Of a stretch of DNA of 64,000 nt, positions 56,311-64,000 are shown piece by piece. The position numbers and the translations under genes are program-made. Each line of letters opens with the position of its first letter. Within the stretch, counting starts at the first letter, position 1. Where the stretch lies: positions 62,001-126,000 of the forward strand of contig NZ_BMDA01000001.1 in the NCBI RefSeq assembly GCF_014635545.1, in the 5' to 3' direction. The DNA is from Acinetobacter courvalinii. Its GTDB lineage: Bacteria > Pseudomonadota > Gammaproteobacteria > Pseudomonadales > Moraxellaceae. The notes under the pieces were generated by a model. The model was not told the DNA's origin. It did not search any database and saw only the letters and a list, made by a program, of their open reading frames with translations.

Positions 56311-58135
56311 TCGGTCGTTTACGCCAGTACCAGAGCAAAATTGCCAGAATCATGATAGCAGAGATTATTACCACCAAGATAAAGAATGATGATTGCTGAA
56401 CCAGAGGCGCTTTCTGATTACCGACAATAATTTTTTGTAAGATAAATACTTGTCCGTTTTCTGCCACCAATATTTTGCTGGCATTATTCGGGATGTTGGT
56501 TTGAATCTTATCCCAGAGCTTGCTGAAGTTCTGCGCACCTTCAATTGAGTCGGTAATCACATCAAAACGTTGCTCATGGAAACTGACCAGAAAACCGCGT
56601 GCAGTGGCGGGCGCGTACAGAATATCTTTATGCATCAAAACTTGCTGACGGTAGATATTCGGGTTGACCTGTACATTGAGAAGCTCTGGTTTGGCTGGAT
56701 CAAACTTGACCAGATTTAATGGAATCGGATCATTGGTCATCAGCATCTTTTTCGCCACCTGACTCATGGTCATGGCAATTTCCAGACTGCCCGAATTGCC
56801 ATCAATCGCAATGGTAGGATGGGTGGCAAAACTCATCGAAAGCGAAGCGACACCGTTTTTGATTTTATGCGGCAGTTTTACGGTCGATTTTTGTGTATCA
56901 ATCCAGAGTGAGCCTTTGGCTGAAGGCAAACATTGCGAGTTTACAATCACCGAGTTTTCCAGCTTCATGCTGAAGTTGGTATTGTTGGAAATGGTTTTGG
57001 CAAAATAGTTAAATTGCCGGTTGACCGGATCTGAATCCAGTTCAGCGGTTTTTAGGCTACCGGCCAGACCGCCATCAATCCATGTGGTAATATTTGAGCC
57101 TTCCAGTAAACCACTCTGCACGCGCAAGGCGATTTGCCCTTGCAAAATATCGGTGGGTTGCCAAACCGCAGGGAAGTTTAAGAACAGGTTCTTTTCTGCC
57201 TGATTGAGTCGGAAATCGCTGATGCCCAAATCGGCAAGGGATTTGATCTGTTTAATTCTGGCCCAAGACGGTGCGGCCAGCTTGTTGGGTAGCGTCGTGG
57301 AAGAGGTATCCAGTTGCTGTAAATAATTTGGATTTAATAGGCCATTGATGGCAGAGACCAGTTTTTCTGGATTGTCATATTGAATGCGTAAAGTCGGGAC
57401 CTCATTCTCGGCACTAATCTGTACCAGGGTACCATTCGGTAAAGGCGTTGCAGACTTTGCAATTTCAATAAAAAAGTTAGCTGGCTGGTTCTCTGGCGCA
57501 TTCTTTTCATACCACTGGATCGGGGTAACTGAGCTCCAGGCACTGATTAAACGCCCCAGCATCGAGGCTTCATTGAGATTGGCCGGATTGTATTTTAATA
57601 CCCCGACAAAAGGTGTTGGACGGACCACCTGCGGGTTAAATAAGGCATCAGGTAAATCTTTTAAACGATAAATAGGCCGATGGCGGGAATAATCAATCTT
57701 GGAATTGCTGAGATAGGTGACCTGATCCACATCTTCACTACAGAAGGTGGTTCGATCAGCTGCAGGCGAGGTCGGTGGCGAATATTGTTGCAAGATAAAA
57801 TCTAGACGGTGAAAGCCACTCTTGGTCGCTGGAATATTAAAGTTCAGCGTCCCATCACCATTCAAGGTGGTGTTATAAATCAGCTTGTCATCATATTTCA
57901 CCAGTAAAGTGGTGAAATGTTCGGTCGAATATTCACTGCTAAACTGAATATTCTGCCACTCCGAGCCTTTGCCCACATAAAAGAAATGCGGTTCAATGGT
58001 GTACTTATTGGAGGTATTGATATTATCAAATGTCCAGGTGTTTATCGTGTCGGCGAAGCTTAACCCCGGCAAGGAGATCGCGGCACTTGCGACCAGTATT
58101 TTAAAAATTTGTTGATGTAATGGCTTCTTTTTCAT
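56288..58135 (-). CDS. BcsB-like periplasmic subunit of a polysaccharide synthase
   Basis: A 615-residue protein: signal peptide (cleavage after LSFA, about residue 28), a large beta-rich periplasmic region and one C-terminal membrane helix (about residues 578-600, ILVVIISAIMILAILLWYW) with a basic cytosolic tail. This is the architecture of BcsB, which guides the nascent glucan across the periplasm next to BcsA. Two cysteines (TFCSED and SQCLPS) may form a disulfide. It is shorter than E. coli BcsB (about 780). The ATG is one base from the stop of the glycosyltransferase gene, so they are translationally coupled. Confidence 0.72.
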   Translation of the reverse strand: MKKKPLHQQIFKILVASAAISLPGLSFADTINTWTFDNINTSNKYTIEPHFFYVGKGSEWQNIQFSSEYSTEHFTTLLVKYDDKLIYNTTLNGDGTLNFNIPATKSGFHRLDFILQQYSPPTSPAADRTTFCSEDVDQVTYLSNSKIDYSRHRPIYRLKDLPDALFNPQVVRPTPFVGVLKYNPANLNEASMLGRLISAWSSVTPIQWYEKNAPENQPANFFIEIAKSATPLPNGTLVQISAENEVPTLRIQYDNPEKLVSAINGLLNPNYLQQLDTSSTTLPNKLAAPSWARIKQIKSLADLGISDFRLNQAEKNLFLNFPAVWQPTDILQGQIALRVQSGLLEGSNITTWIDGGLAGSLKTAELDSDPVNRQFNYFAKTISNNTNFSMKLENSVIVNSQCLPSAKGSLWIDTQKSTVKLPHKIKNGVASLSMSFATHPTIAIDGNSGSLEIAMTMSQVAKKMLMTNDPIPLNLVKFDPAKPELLNVQVNPNIYRQQVLMHKDILYAPATARGFLVSFHEQRFDVITDSIEGAQNFSKLWDKIQTNIPNNASKILVAENGQVFILQKIIVGNQKAPLVQQSSFFILVVIISAIMILAILLWYWRKRPNAKNKAD

Positions 58136-59386
58136 TTATTTTTTCTCCTTGCTGCGCTCAGTTTTGTACCATTGTAGTGAGTTTCCCTGTATCTTATTTT
58201 TCAGCATGTCATAGGCCGCTTTGAACACGATAAACAGAAACACCTGTGAATAGGTGATATACGATAAAACCGAGAAGAAATAGAGTTGAGGTTGAGCTCT
58301 TTCCAGAGATAGGGTAAACCACATTTGTGCGACATACAGACAGAACGATAAGCCCCAAAGCAGGGTAAACGGGCCGGGAACGGTAATCCCAGCAATACCC
58401 AGTAAACCGAGGGTTAAAGTAATGTGACTCCAGATCAGGGCCGGCACAAACAGGACATAACACATAATATTGTTAAAAATTTCAATTCCGATCGGGAACG
58501 GTTTTCTTAGTGCAATCGGTAAATATTTGCTAGTGACATAGAAGTTTCCTTGGGTCCAACGCGAGCGTTGCTTGACAAAGACACTTAAGGATGGCGGATC
58601 TTGCTGCCAGCCGACGGCGTAGGGTACCCATTTAATCCGACGTTGACCCAGAAAAATCCGGAAACTCATTTCGGTATCATCGACCAGAGATTTTTCATCG
58701 AAGCCACCCAGGGTTTCCAGTGCATCCCGCCAGATCACATAATTGGTTCCCATCAGGGTAGAAAGTTCGAAACGTTGCCAGCGTCCTCCCTGAAAAATCC
58801 ATTGGAAGAAGATAAACTCAATGGCAATGAATCGGGTCAGGATACTGTCACGCCAGTTACGGGTACGTACTTTACCGTTGACGGCAACCAGCTTTTTATC
58901 TGCCAATAAGGTCTGTGCCAATAAACGTACACAGTCCGGCTCAGGGGTACTATCTGCATCATAGACCACGATTAATTCACCTTTGGCATGCGGCAGGCCA
59001 TTATTCAAGGTGCGGGATTTGCCTTTACCGCCCATGCCTTTCGGTACATTGACGATTTTAATGCAGGGATAAATCGCTGCCATACGCTCGGCAATTTCTA
59101 AAGTATTGTCTTTAGAACCGTCATTGATCAGTAAGACTTCATAGGCATGCGCTGGATAATCCTGTTGTGCAATTGCATGTAAGGTATCTTCAATGACCAC
59201 CCCTTCGTTATAGGCGGGAATTAACACGCTTAATACTGGCCAATGCTCCGGCACAGGCATGTTCTCCAGTTCTTTGGCGGCATTTTTAGAATATTTCCAG
59301 GCCTGATAACTGAGCCATGCCCAAAAGGCCTGAGGAATCCAGATGCCCAGAAAGCCAAATAGAAAAAGAATATCAATTGCGGGCAT
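58136..59386 (-). CDS. Family 2 processive glycosyltransferase (PgaC/BcsA-like synthase)
   Basis: A 416-residue membrane glycosyltransferase. The GT2 catalytic set is complete: Asp89 (LLINDGS), Asp143/Asp145 (YDADSTPEPD), DDTE at 236-239 and the processivity motif QRSRW at 273-277. Membrane helices lie at residues 5-28 and in the C-terminal third. Length and layout match PgaC or hyaluronan synthase. There is no C-terminal PilZ domain, so c-di-GMP cannot act as it does on BcsA. The sugar polymerised cannot be told from sequence. It overlaps the upstream gene by 14 bp. Confidence 0.85.
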   Translation of the reverse strand: MPAIDILFLFGFLGIWIPQAFWAWLSYQAWKYSKNAAKELENMPVPEHWPVLSVLIPAYNEGVVIEDTLHAIAQQDYPAHAYEVLLINDGSKDNTLEIAERMAAIYPCIKIVNVPKGMGGKGKSRTLNNGLPHAKGELIVVYDADSTPEPDCVRLLAQTLLADKKLVAVNGKVRTRNWRDSILTRFIAIEFIFFQWIFQGGRWQRFELSTLMGTNYVIWRDALETLGGFDEKSLVDDTEMSFRIFLGQRRIKWVPYAVGWQQDPPSLSVFVKQRSRWTQGNFYVTSKYLPIALRKPFPIGIEIFNNIMCYVLFVPALIWSHITLTLGLLGIAGITVPGPFTLLWGLSFCLYVAQMWFTLSLERAQPQLYFFSVLSYITYSQVFLFIVFKAAYDMLKNKIQGNSLQWYKTERSKEKK

Positions 59387-60278
59387 TTATTCTTCTCCTG
59401 CGAATAATGGAAATGATCAGGATCAGCAGTAGTCCGCCGCCAAGCAGCAAGGAAATCCAGGAAATAGAGCTACCAAAGGTGCTGAGCAGGCTTGGATAAT
59501 GCGCGGAATAGATATAATCCAGCGGAATCACGACCGTACTCAAGGCAATCAGCAAATAACCGAACAGATTGGTTTCTACACCGTCGATGGTGCTGGTGTA
59601 TTGAATATTGTTAATGTCCCAGGAGATGCCCAGATGCGGATATTCAATATTATCTACCGGCATGTCGGTTGGGGGATTGATTACCACCTGATAACCCGAA
59701 GCTTGTGAAGGGTCTTTGATCACCTGATAAAAATAATGTTGATGCTGCTGAATTTTACGTGCAGGAATTCGAAGTTCATTGGGGCTATCGGATTGAATCA
59801 GATAACTCCCAGCTGGTTGCGAAATCAGGTTTTCATCCCAGCCTGTTTCAATCAGGGCAGCGAGGGGCCGGAGTCCAAGTGCCGTTGAAAAGGTGGCTTT
59901 GGCGGCAAAATACTTGGAATGCTGCATTTGATAGAAGGCGACCGGAATCGCGCCCTCATTGACTGCCTTTTTGATTTTATAATATTTAACTGCACTAAAA
60001 TATTCATTGGGCAGGATGATGCCCGGTTTGATCCCTTTCTCCATCAGTTGTTTAAAACTTTCCGATTCTATCTGATCGGAGGTAAACACTGGCCACCAGG
60101 TCGAGGGTTGCGGGAAAAAACCTGCGATCGTTCTGGGAAGTTGGGTTTGAGGGTTGAGCTGATTTTGTGCAGGCTGGATCGAGCAGTGATAGTACTGCTG
60201 ATAAAACTGTTGCAAGGTGGTATCTGGATAATTTGCGGTGGTCACCAGCAAACCACAAATATTAAGCAGTACGGACAT
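59373..60278 (-). CDS. Unknown membrane protein of the polysaccharide operon
   Basis: A 301-residue protein with a hydrophobic N-terminus (MSVLLNICGLLVTTA), a large soluble region (about residues 20-235, probably periplasmic) and two C-terminal membrane segments (LFGYLLIALSTVVIPLDYIY and ISLLLGGGLLLILIISII) ending in the basic tail RRRRINARN. I recognise no domain. It starts one base inside the preceding stop codon (TAATG) and overlaps the synthase gene, so it is part of the same machine, possibly an accessory or polymer-modifying subunit. Confidence 0.65.
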   Translation of the reverse strand: MSVLLNICGLLVTTANYPDTTLQQFYQQYYHCSIQPAQNQLNPQTQLPRTIAGFFPQPSTWWPVFTSDQIESESFKQLMEKGIKPGIILPNEYFSAVKYYKIKKAVNEGAIPVAFYQMQHSKYFAAKATFSTALGLRPLAALIETGWDENLISQPAGSYLIQSDSPNELRIPARKIQQHQHYFYQVIKDPSQASGYQVVINPPTDMPVDNIEYPHLGISWDINNIQYTSTIDGVETNLFGYLLIALSTVVIPLDYIYSAHYPSLLSTFGSSISWISLLLGGGLLLILIISIIRRRRINARN

Positions 60279-61027
60279 TAAGGCACCTCTTGATCTTGAG
60301 GGCGCAGATATTCAGTGTGTTGTTCAATTTTAAGCTTTAATACCGACATGTCTTGAAGTTGCTGGATAAATACAGGATAGACCTGATTTTCCTCAATTAC
60401 CGGTTCATGAATGACGATACTTTTGATCTGGCTCAGCTCTTCATTGATAAAATGATAGATAACGCTGTCTCTCTCGGTGGAAAGAATTGCCATGATCTTG
60501 TTCTGCGTTTCTTTCCAGATATCTTCACCCAGCATTTCCCGGATCAGCACCGTATTATTGATCTGAGTGGTAATAACCTTGTAATGATCCTTCTGCGTAA
60601 GTTTAAGCAACTTCTTTAACTCGCCCTGAAAATGTTTCAAGGCCGTCAGTGGCAAGATATCGTGTTGATAATTACGATCATAACTTTGAATGGCTCGGAA
60701 GGTCTTGAGCGCATTCTGAATATTGTGACGAATGGCACTTAAAAAAATCGGGGTAATCGGCAGCACAAACAGCAACAGCAGTTGACGTTCCACATAGGTT
60801 TGATTGGCCAGGTCAAGCAGGAAATAAACAGCGACGCCAATAAAGGTAATTAATCCCAGAATGATGGCCAGACCGACATTTACAAAGGCACCTGCGATCA
60901 ACAGGATAAGCAGGAAAACCCAACTGCCACGATAACTTGCCGGTAACCACTCATACGCGACGATGCCCATAAAAACATGGGCTGAGATAATCCACAAGAC
61001 GAGTGCTGAAGCCGGATTTTTCTGCAT
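60278..61027 (-). CDS. Membrane protein with a possible degenerate GGDEF domain
   Basis: A 249-residue protein, first gene of the polysaccharide operon. Three to four membrane helices fill residues 8-105 and a cytosolic domain of about 140 residues follows. That domain (starting LPLTALKHFQGELKKLLKLT and including MLGEDIWKETQNKIMAIL) has the spacing of a GGDEF domain (the DxLTxLxNR, ...GD...L... pattern) but no GGDEF active-site loop, as in degenerate c-di-GMP sensors. This is a weak call by eye. If right, it would be the regulator of the synthase. Confidence 0.55.
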   Translation of the reverse strand: MQKNPASALVLWIISAHVFMGIVAYEWLPASYRGSWVFLLILLIAGAFVNVGLAIILGLITFIGVAVYFLLDLANQTYVERQLLLLFVLPITPIFLSAIRHNIQNALKTFRAIQSYDRNYQHDILPLTALKHFQGELKKLLKLTQKDHYKVITTQINNTVLIREMLGEDIWKETQNKIMAILSTERDSVIYHFINEELSQIKSIVIHEPVIEENQVYPVFIQQLQDMSVLKLKIEQHTEYLRPQDQEVP

Positions 61028-61206
61028 AATATTTTTAGTTTTAATAAATGTATTTTGTGATCAAGGTATCATTATTTTACGGCTATGACGATAAATTTTC
61101 TGTTAGGGATTGTGTAAAATAATTTTATAAACAGTAACATACAATATAGTCTATTCAAAGGAACGAAGAAAAGCTTTGTATTTCAAATAAATTTTATTTT
61201 ATGTAA

Positions 61207-62649
61207 CTAGGATAAATGCGCTTTGAATACCTCGATGGCACGGGCACGGCTGAGCTTTAAATCAACGATGGGGTGGGGATAATCCAGCGCCAAAGAGTGC
61301 TTTTTTGCATAGGGTTCATGGATGGTTTTTTTATCAAGTTGGGCCAGCTCGGGCAGCCATTTCAGAATATACTCACCCTCAGGATCAAACTTCTGTGATT
61401 GGCTTACCGGGTTAAAGATACGGAAATAAGGGGCGGAATCTGTACCGGTCGAAGCACACCATTGCCAACCACCGTTATTGGCTGCCAGATCGCCATCAAT
61501 CAGGTGTTGCATAAACCATTGTTCACCTTTACGCCAGTCAATCAGCAGGTTTTTGCTCAGAAACATGGCACAAATCATCCGTACCCGATTATGCATCCAG
61601 CCAGTTGCCAACATTTGACGCATACCCGCATCAACGATCGGAATGCCAGTCTGACCTTGCTGCCATTGTTGTAAAGCGACGGGATCATCGCGCCAAGGGA
61701 TATTCTGCGTTGATTGCTTAAAGGGTAAATGCCGTGAGACACGCGGAAAATCAAACAGGATATGCTGATAAAATTCCCGCCACAACAGTTCATCCAGCCA
61801 GCTTTGCTGGGCATCGGATTGAATATCAAAATGGCCCTGCTGTGCTCTGAACAGGGCTTGCAGACACTGGCGTATCGAAATGATGCCGATATTTAAATAA
61901 GCCGAAAGCTGACTGGTACCCGCGCGTGCAGGAAAATCGCGTGCAATTTTATAGTCACTGAGCTGTTCCTCAATAAATTGGTCGAGTTGTTGCAAGGCAT
62001 AGGCTTCGCCGACCTGCCATTCGTGATCATGGGGGTGCTGGATATGTTTTTGATATTCGAGTTGTAGTGACTTGCTATCAGTTGATGAGATCAGCTTTAA
62101 ATCCGTTAACGCTTGTTGGGGAGCTGGTATTGGATAACATTGTGGTAAAGCAGGCTGTAAACGCTGATAACAGGTCTTTTTAAAGGCGCCAAATACCTGA
62201 TAAGGCAGATTGGACTGGTTGCGGATCGAGCCAACAGGAAACAAGGTACGATCATGAAAAAGGACCAGTTCCTTGTCTTGCTGATTTAAAAGTTTCTGTA
62301 CAGCCTGATCGCGTTTTAATTCATTTACACCCAGTTCAACATTGGCATATACATGTTGAATCGGCAGTTGCTGTATGAGCGTTGCGAAATACTCAGGTAT
62401 ATCTTTCCAGAGCGAAATGCTGTGAACCAGTAGTGGTATATTCAGACTTGCAAGTTGGTCTTTTAAGCTTTGCAGTTGTCTGAGATAAAAGTCAATTTTA
62501 ATCGGGGCATCATCGTGTAATTGCCCCTGTTCAGGCGATAAAATCACAAGCGCGATGGTAGGGCCAGCCTGAGTCGCATGCCAGAGCGCAGCATGGTCCC
62601 GAATTCTCAAGTCCTGACGAAACCAGACCAGTTGATAAGCAGTCGACAT
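61207..62649 (-). CDS. phrB: Deoxyribodipyrimidine photolyase (CPD photolyase)
   Basis: A 480-residue flavoprotein that repairs cyclobutane pyrimidine dimers with blue light. LVWFRQDLRIRDHAAL is the N-terminal alpha/beta domain; the FAD-binding C-terminal domain holds AGTSQLSAYLNIGIIS, ELLWREFYQHIL, GIPIVDAGMRQMLATGWMHN and GDLAANNGGWQWCASTGTD. Normal length for class I CPD photolyases. The 179-bp AT-rich gap between its stop and the polysaccharide operon (61028-61206) must hold that operon's promoter; no specific site stands out. Confidence 0.94.
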   Translation of the reverse strand: MSTAYQLVWFRQDLRIRDHAALWHATQAGPTIALVILSPEQGQLHDDAPIKIDFYLRQLQSLKDQLASLNIPLLVHSISLWKDIPEYFATLIQQLPIQHVYANVELGVNELKRDQAVQKLLNQQDKELVLFHDRTLFPVGSIRNQSNLPYQVFGAFKKTCYQRLQPALPQCYPIPAPQQALTDLKLISSTDSKSLQLEYQKHIQHPHDHEWQVGEAYALQQLDQFIEEQLSDYKIARDFPARAGTSQLSAYLNIGIISIRQCLQALFRAQQGHFDIQSDAQQSWLDELLWREFYQHILFDFPRVSRHLPFKQSTQNIPWRDDPVALQQWQQGQTGIPIVDAGMRQMLATGWMHNRVRMICAMFLSKNLLIDWRKGEQWFMQHLIDGDLAANNGGWQWCASTGTDSAPYFRIFNPVSQSQKFDPEGEYILKWLPELAQLDKKTIHEPYAKKHSLALDYPHPIVDLKLSRARAIEVFKAHLS

Positions 62650-62720
62650 AATTCTGTTTATTTTAAAGAAATTGACATGACCATAAGCGATTTTCTGATT
62701 TTATAAAAGTAGGGCCAATA

Positions 62721-62750
62721 AAAAAGCAAAGCCGGAGCTTTGCTTTTTTT
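62721..62750 (-). terminator. Terminator after slyD
   Basis: AAAAAGCAAAGC (62721-62732) and GCTTTGCTTTTT (62737-62748) form a 12-bp stem with a four-base loop. Oriented for the minus-strand gene ending at 62770; it may act both ways. Confidence 0.85.
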
Positions 62751-62769
62751 CATCTAATTCAAAAATGAA

Positions 62770-63252
62770 TTAGTGGTGGTGACCACCTGCACCGTGAACG
62801 TGACCGTGATCTAATTCTTCTTGAGAAGCATCACGGATTTCAACGATTTCTACTTCGAAAGTAAGGTCTTGACCAGCAAGCGGGAAGTTTGCATCAACGA
62901 TGATGTTGTCGCCTTCAATCGCTTTAACAGTTACGATTTGAACGCCGTCATCAGTTTGTGCTTGGAATTGCATACCAGGCTGGATGTTGTCCACGCCTTG
63001 GAACATTTGCGCCGGAACTTCTTGAACAAGTTCAGGGTTATATTCGCCATAACCTTCAGCAGCTGGAACGTTTACAGTGAATTTTTCGCCTACAGTTTTA
63101 CCTGTAAGTGCATTTTCTAAACCAGGAATGATGTTGCCCGCGCCGTGCAAATATGCAAGTGGTTCACCTTGAGATTGATCAAGTGTTTCACCCTCAGCGT
63201 TTGTTAAAGTGTAGTGGAATGAAACCACGTGGTTATTTGCAATAGCAGTCAT
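62770..63252 (-). CDS. slyD: FKBP-type peptidyl-prolyl isomerase, SlyD type
   Basis: A 160-residue cytosolic isomerase/chaperone. FHYTLTNAEGETLDQSQGEP and LAYLHGAGNIIPGLENALTG form the FKBP domain, interrupted by the insert-in-flap chaperone domain (about residues 70-125, VPAAEGYGEYNPELVQEVP). The His-rich tail (GHVHGAGGHHH) is shorter than in E. coli SlyD and could bind nickel or zinc. Own terminator; upstream region AT-rich. Confidence 0.9.
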   Translation of the reverse strand: MTAIANNHVVSFHYTLTNAEGETLDQSQGEPLAYLHGAGNIIPGLENALTGKTVGEKFTVNVPAAEGYGEYNPELVQEVPAQMFQGVDNIQPGMQFQAQTDDGVQIVTVKAIEGDNIIVDANFPLAGQDLTFEVEIVEIRDASQEELDHGHVHGAGGHHH

Positions 63253-63377
63253 GTTTTAAATCCATGTCATCAATAGTTTTAACTGTATATCATAAAGTGA
63301 AAAACAGCTTTTGTTGACTATTTTCCACTTTTTGAAACGATTTAGTTAAATATTGAGACGAAATATCAAATTTCAAC

Positions 63378-64000
63378 TCAATACAGTTTAATTTTTGGAC
63401 GGACACGACGCGTCAGGAAATCTTTCATAGTCAGCATGCCCGCTTGGGTATAACCATGAATATTGGCCTGATGCATCCGATAAAGTGAAACATACATGGT
63501 TTTGGCAATGAAACCTTGTACGCTGACATCACCTAACAATTCTCCTACCGCCTGATTACGACTCAGTGAAACCAGTGAACCTTTGTCATTAAAGGTAAAC
63601 ATCGGTTGTGGAGAACCGGATAAACGTGCAGCCATTGCCTCGACGAGGAAGGTTGCTTGCTGACTCGCTACCTGTGCACGCGGGCCTAACGGCGGCTGCC
63701 GTGCATCTAACTGACAATTTGCACAATCGCCAAACGCAAATACATTCGGATCAGAATAAGTTTGCAGGGTGGCGTACACCATCAGGCGATTGATCTTGTC
63801 CCGTTTAAAATCAGTCAAAGACTCGAGTACTTTCGGCGCTTTGACACCTGCGGCCCACACCGTAATATCGGAGTGAATGACATTACCATTACTGAAGTAG
63901 ACCTGGGTTTCTTCGACTTTCTGGACTTTATGTTGAGTCAGAATCTCAATCCCCATTTTCTTGAGCTGCTTGGCACTATGCGCTGCCGTTTTTTCATTCA
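63378..64000 (-). CDS. ndh: Type II NADH:quinone oxidoreductase, 5'-truncated by window end
   Basis: The C-terminal part of a non-proton-pumping NADH dehydrogenase. The frame stays open to base 64000 (reading NEKTAAHSAKQLKKMGIEIL at the edge), so the N-terminal FAD fold lies beyond the window. Visible signatures are ITVWAAGVKAPKVL, VFAFGDCANCQLDA (the second nucleotide-binding GD motif), PPLGPRAQVASQQATFLV and the membrane-associating C-terminal region ending RRVRPKIKLY. It feeds electrons from NADH to the quinone pool at the inner membrane. Confidence 0.9.
   Translation of the reverse strand, partial: NEKTAAHSAKQLKKMGIEILTQHKVQKVEETQVYFSNGNVIHSDITVWAAGVKAPKVLESLTDFKRDKINRLMVYATLQTYSDPNVFAFGDCANCQLDARQPPLGPRAQVASQQATFLVEAMAARLSGSPQPMFTFNDKGSLVSLSRNQAVGELLGDVSVQGFIAKTMYVSLYRMHQANIHGYTQAGMLTMKDFLTRRVRPKIKLY

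Overview
The window is a piece of chromosome from a gammaproteobacterium of the genus Acinetobacter. Evidence for the genus is the AAC(6')-I aminoglycoside acetyltransferase of the intrinsic Acinetobacter type, the glpK-glpR-glpD cluster, the low-to-middling GC with AT-rich intergenic gaps, and the general gene content (GTP-type PckG, EpmA, FhuE-like receptor, Ppk1). The acetyltransferase resembles, from memory, variants of the haemolytic/proteolytic Acinetobacter species, but species is not settled. There is no rRNA, CRISPR array, prophage or insertion sequence. Most of the window is housekeeping DNA with several accessory clusters.

Layout. 1-4014: the 3' end of a PhoD-type phosphatase, a Cys-Leu tRNA pair, folD, a small methyltransferase, a GNAT protein and a lipoprotein. 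4129-9092: glycerol 3-phosphate catabolism (glpK, glpR, glpD) with GlpR-type operators and an orphan secreted protein in an AT-rich gap. 9137-13357: a Fur-box-linked FhuE-like receptor and pckG. 13756-20290: lipid kinase plus overlapping phosphoesterase, heat-shock groES-groEL, dgkA, pdxB-epmA. 20309-26099: a LuxR-type regulator, a frameshifted small lipoprotein gene, a coupled formylglycine-generating enzyme/sulfatase pair (both predicted lipoproteins), a rhomboid protease and nfuA.

26301-38472 is the most distinctive catabolic region: two tandem exported YtcJ-like amidohydrolases, a TorF-type porin, then an M20 carbamoylase, class III aminotransferase, aldehyde dehydrogenase, APC permease and agmatine deiminase. 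Four consecutive transcription units carry the same pair of TGGYNC boxes exactly 24 bp apart, 73-84 bp before the start codon, which suggests one regulon. The enzymes fit a route from agmatine through ureido intermediates to GABA; the order of steps is inference.

38830-53955: a second TonB receptor with a Fur box, a conserved unknown protein, a secreted lipase-like hydrolase, carbonic anhydrase, aac(6')-I, tesA divergent from ybbA-ybbP, a second rhomboid protease, mtgA, ppk1, a nitronate monooxygenase and a VIT-family transporter. 54187-61027: what looks like a complete synthase-dependent exopolysaccharide machine: a TPR plus beta-barrel outer-membrane protein facing a tightly overlapping five-gene operon (membrane protein with a possible degenerate GGDEF domain, unknown membrane protein, GT2 synthase without PilZ, BcsB-like protein, DUF4434-like lipoprotein). 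61207-64000: photolyase, a SlyD-type isomerase and the 3' part of a type II NADH dehydrogenase that runs off the window.
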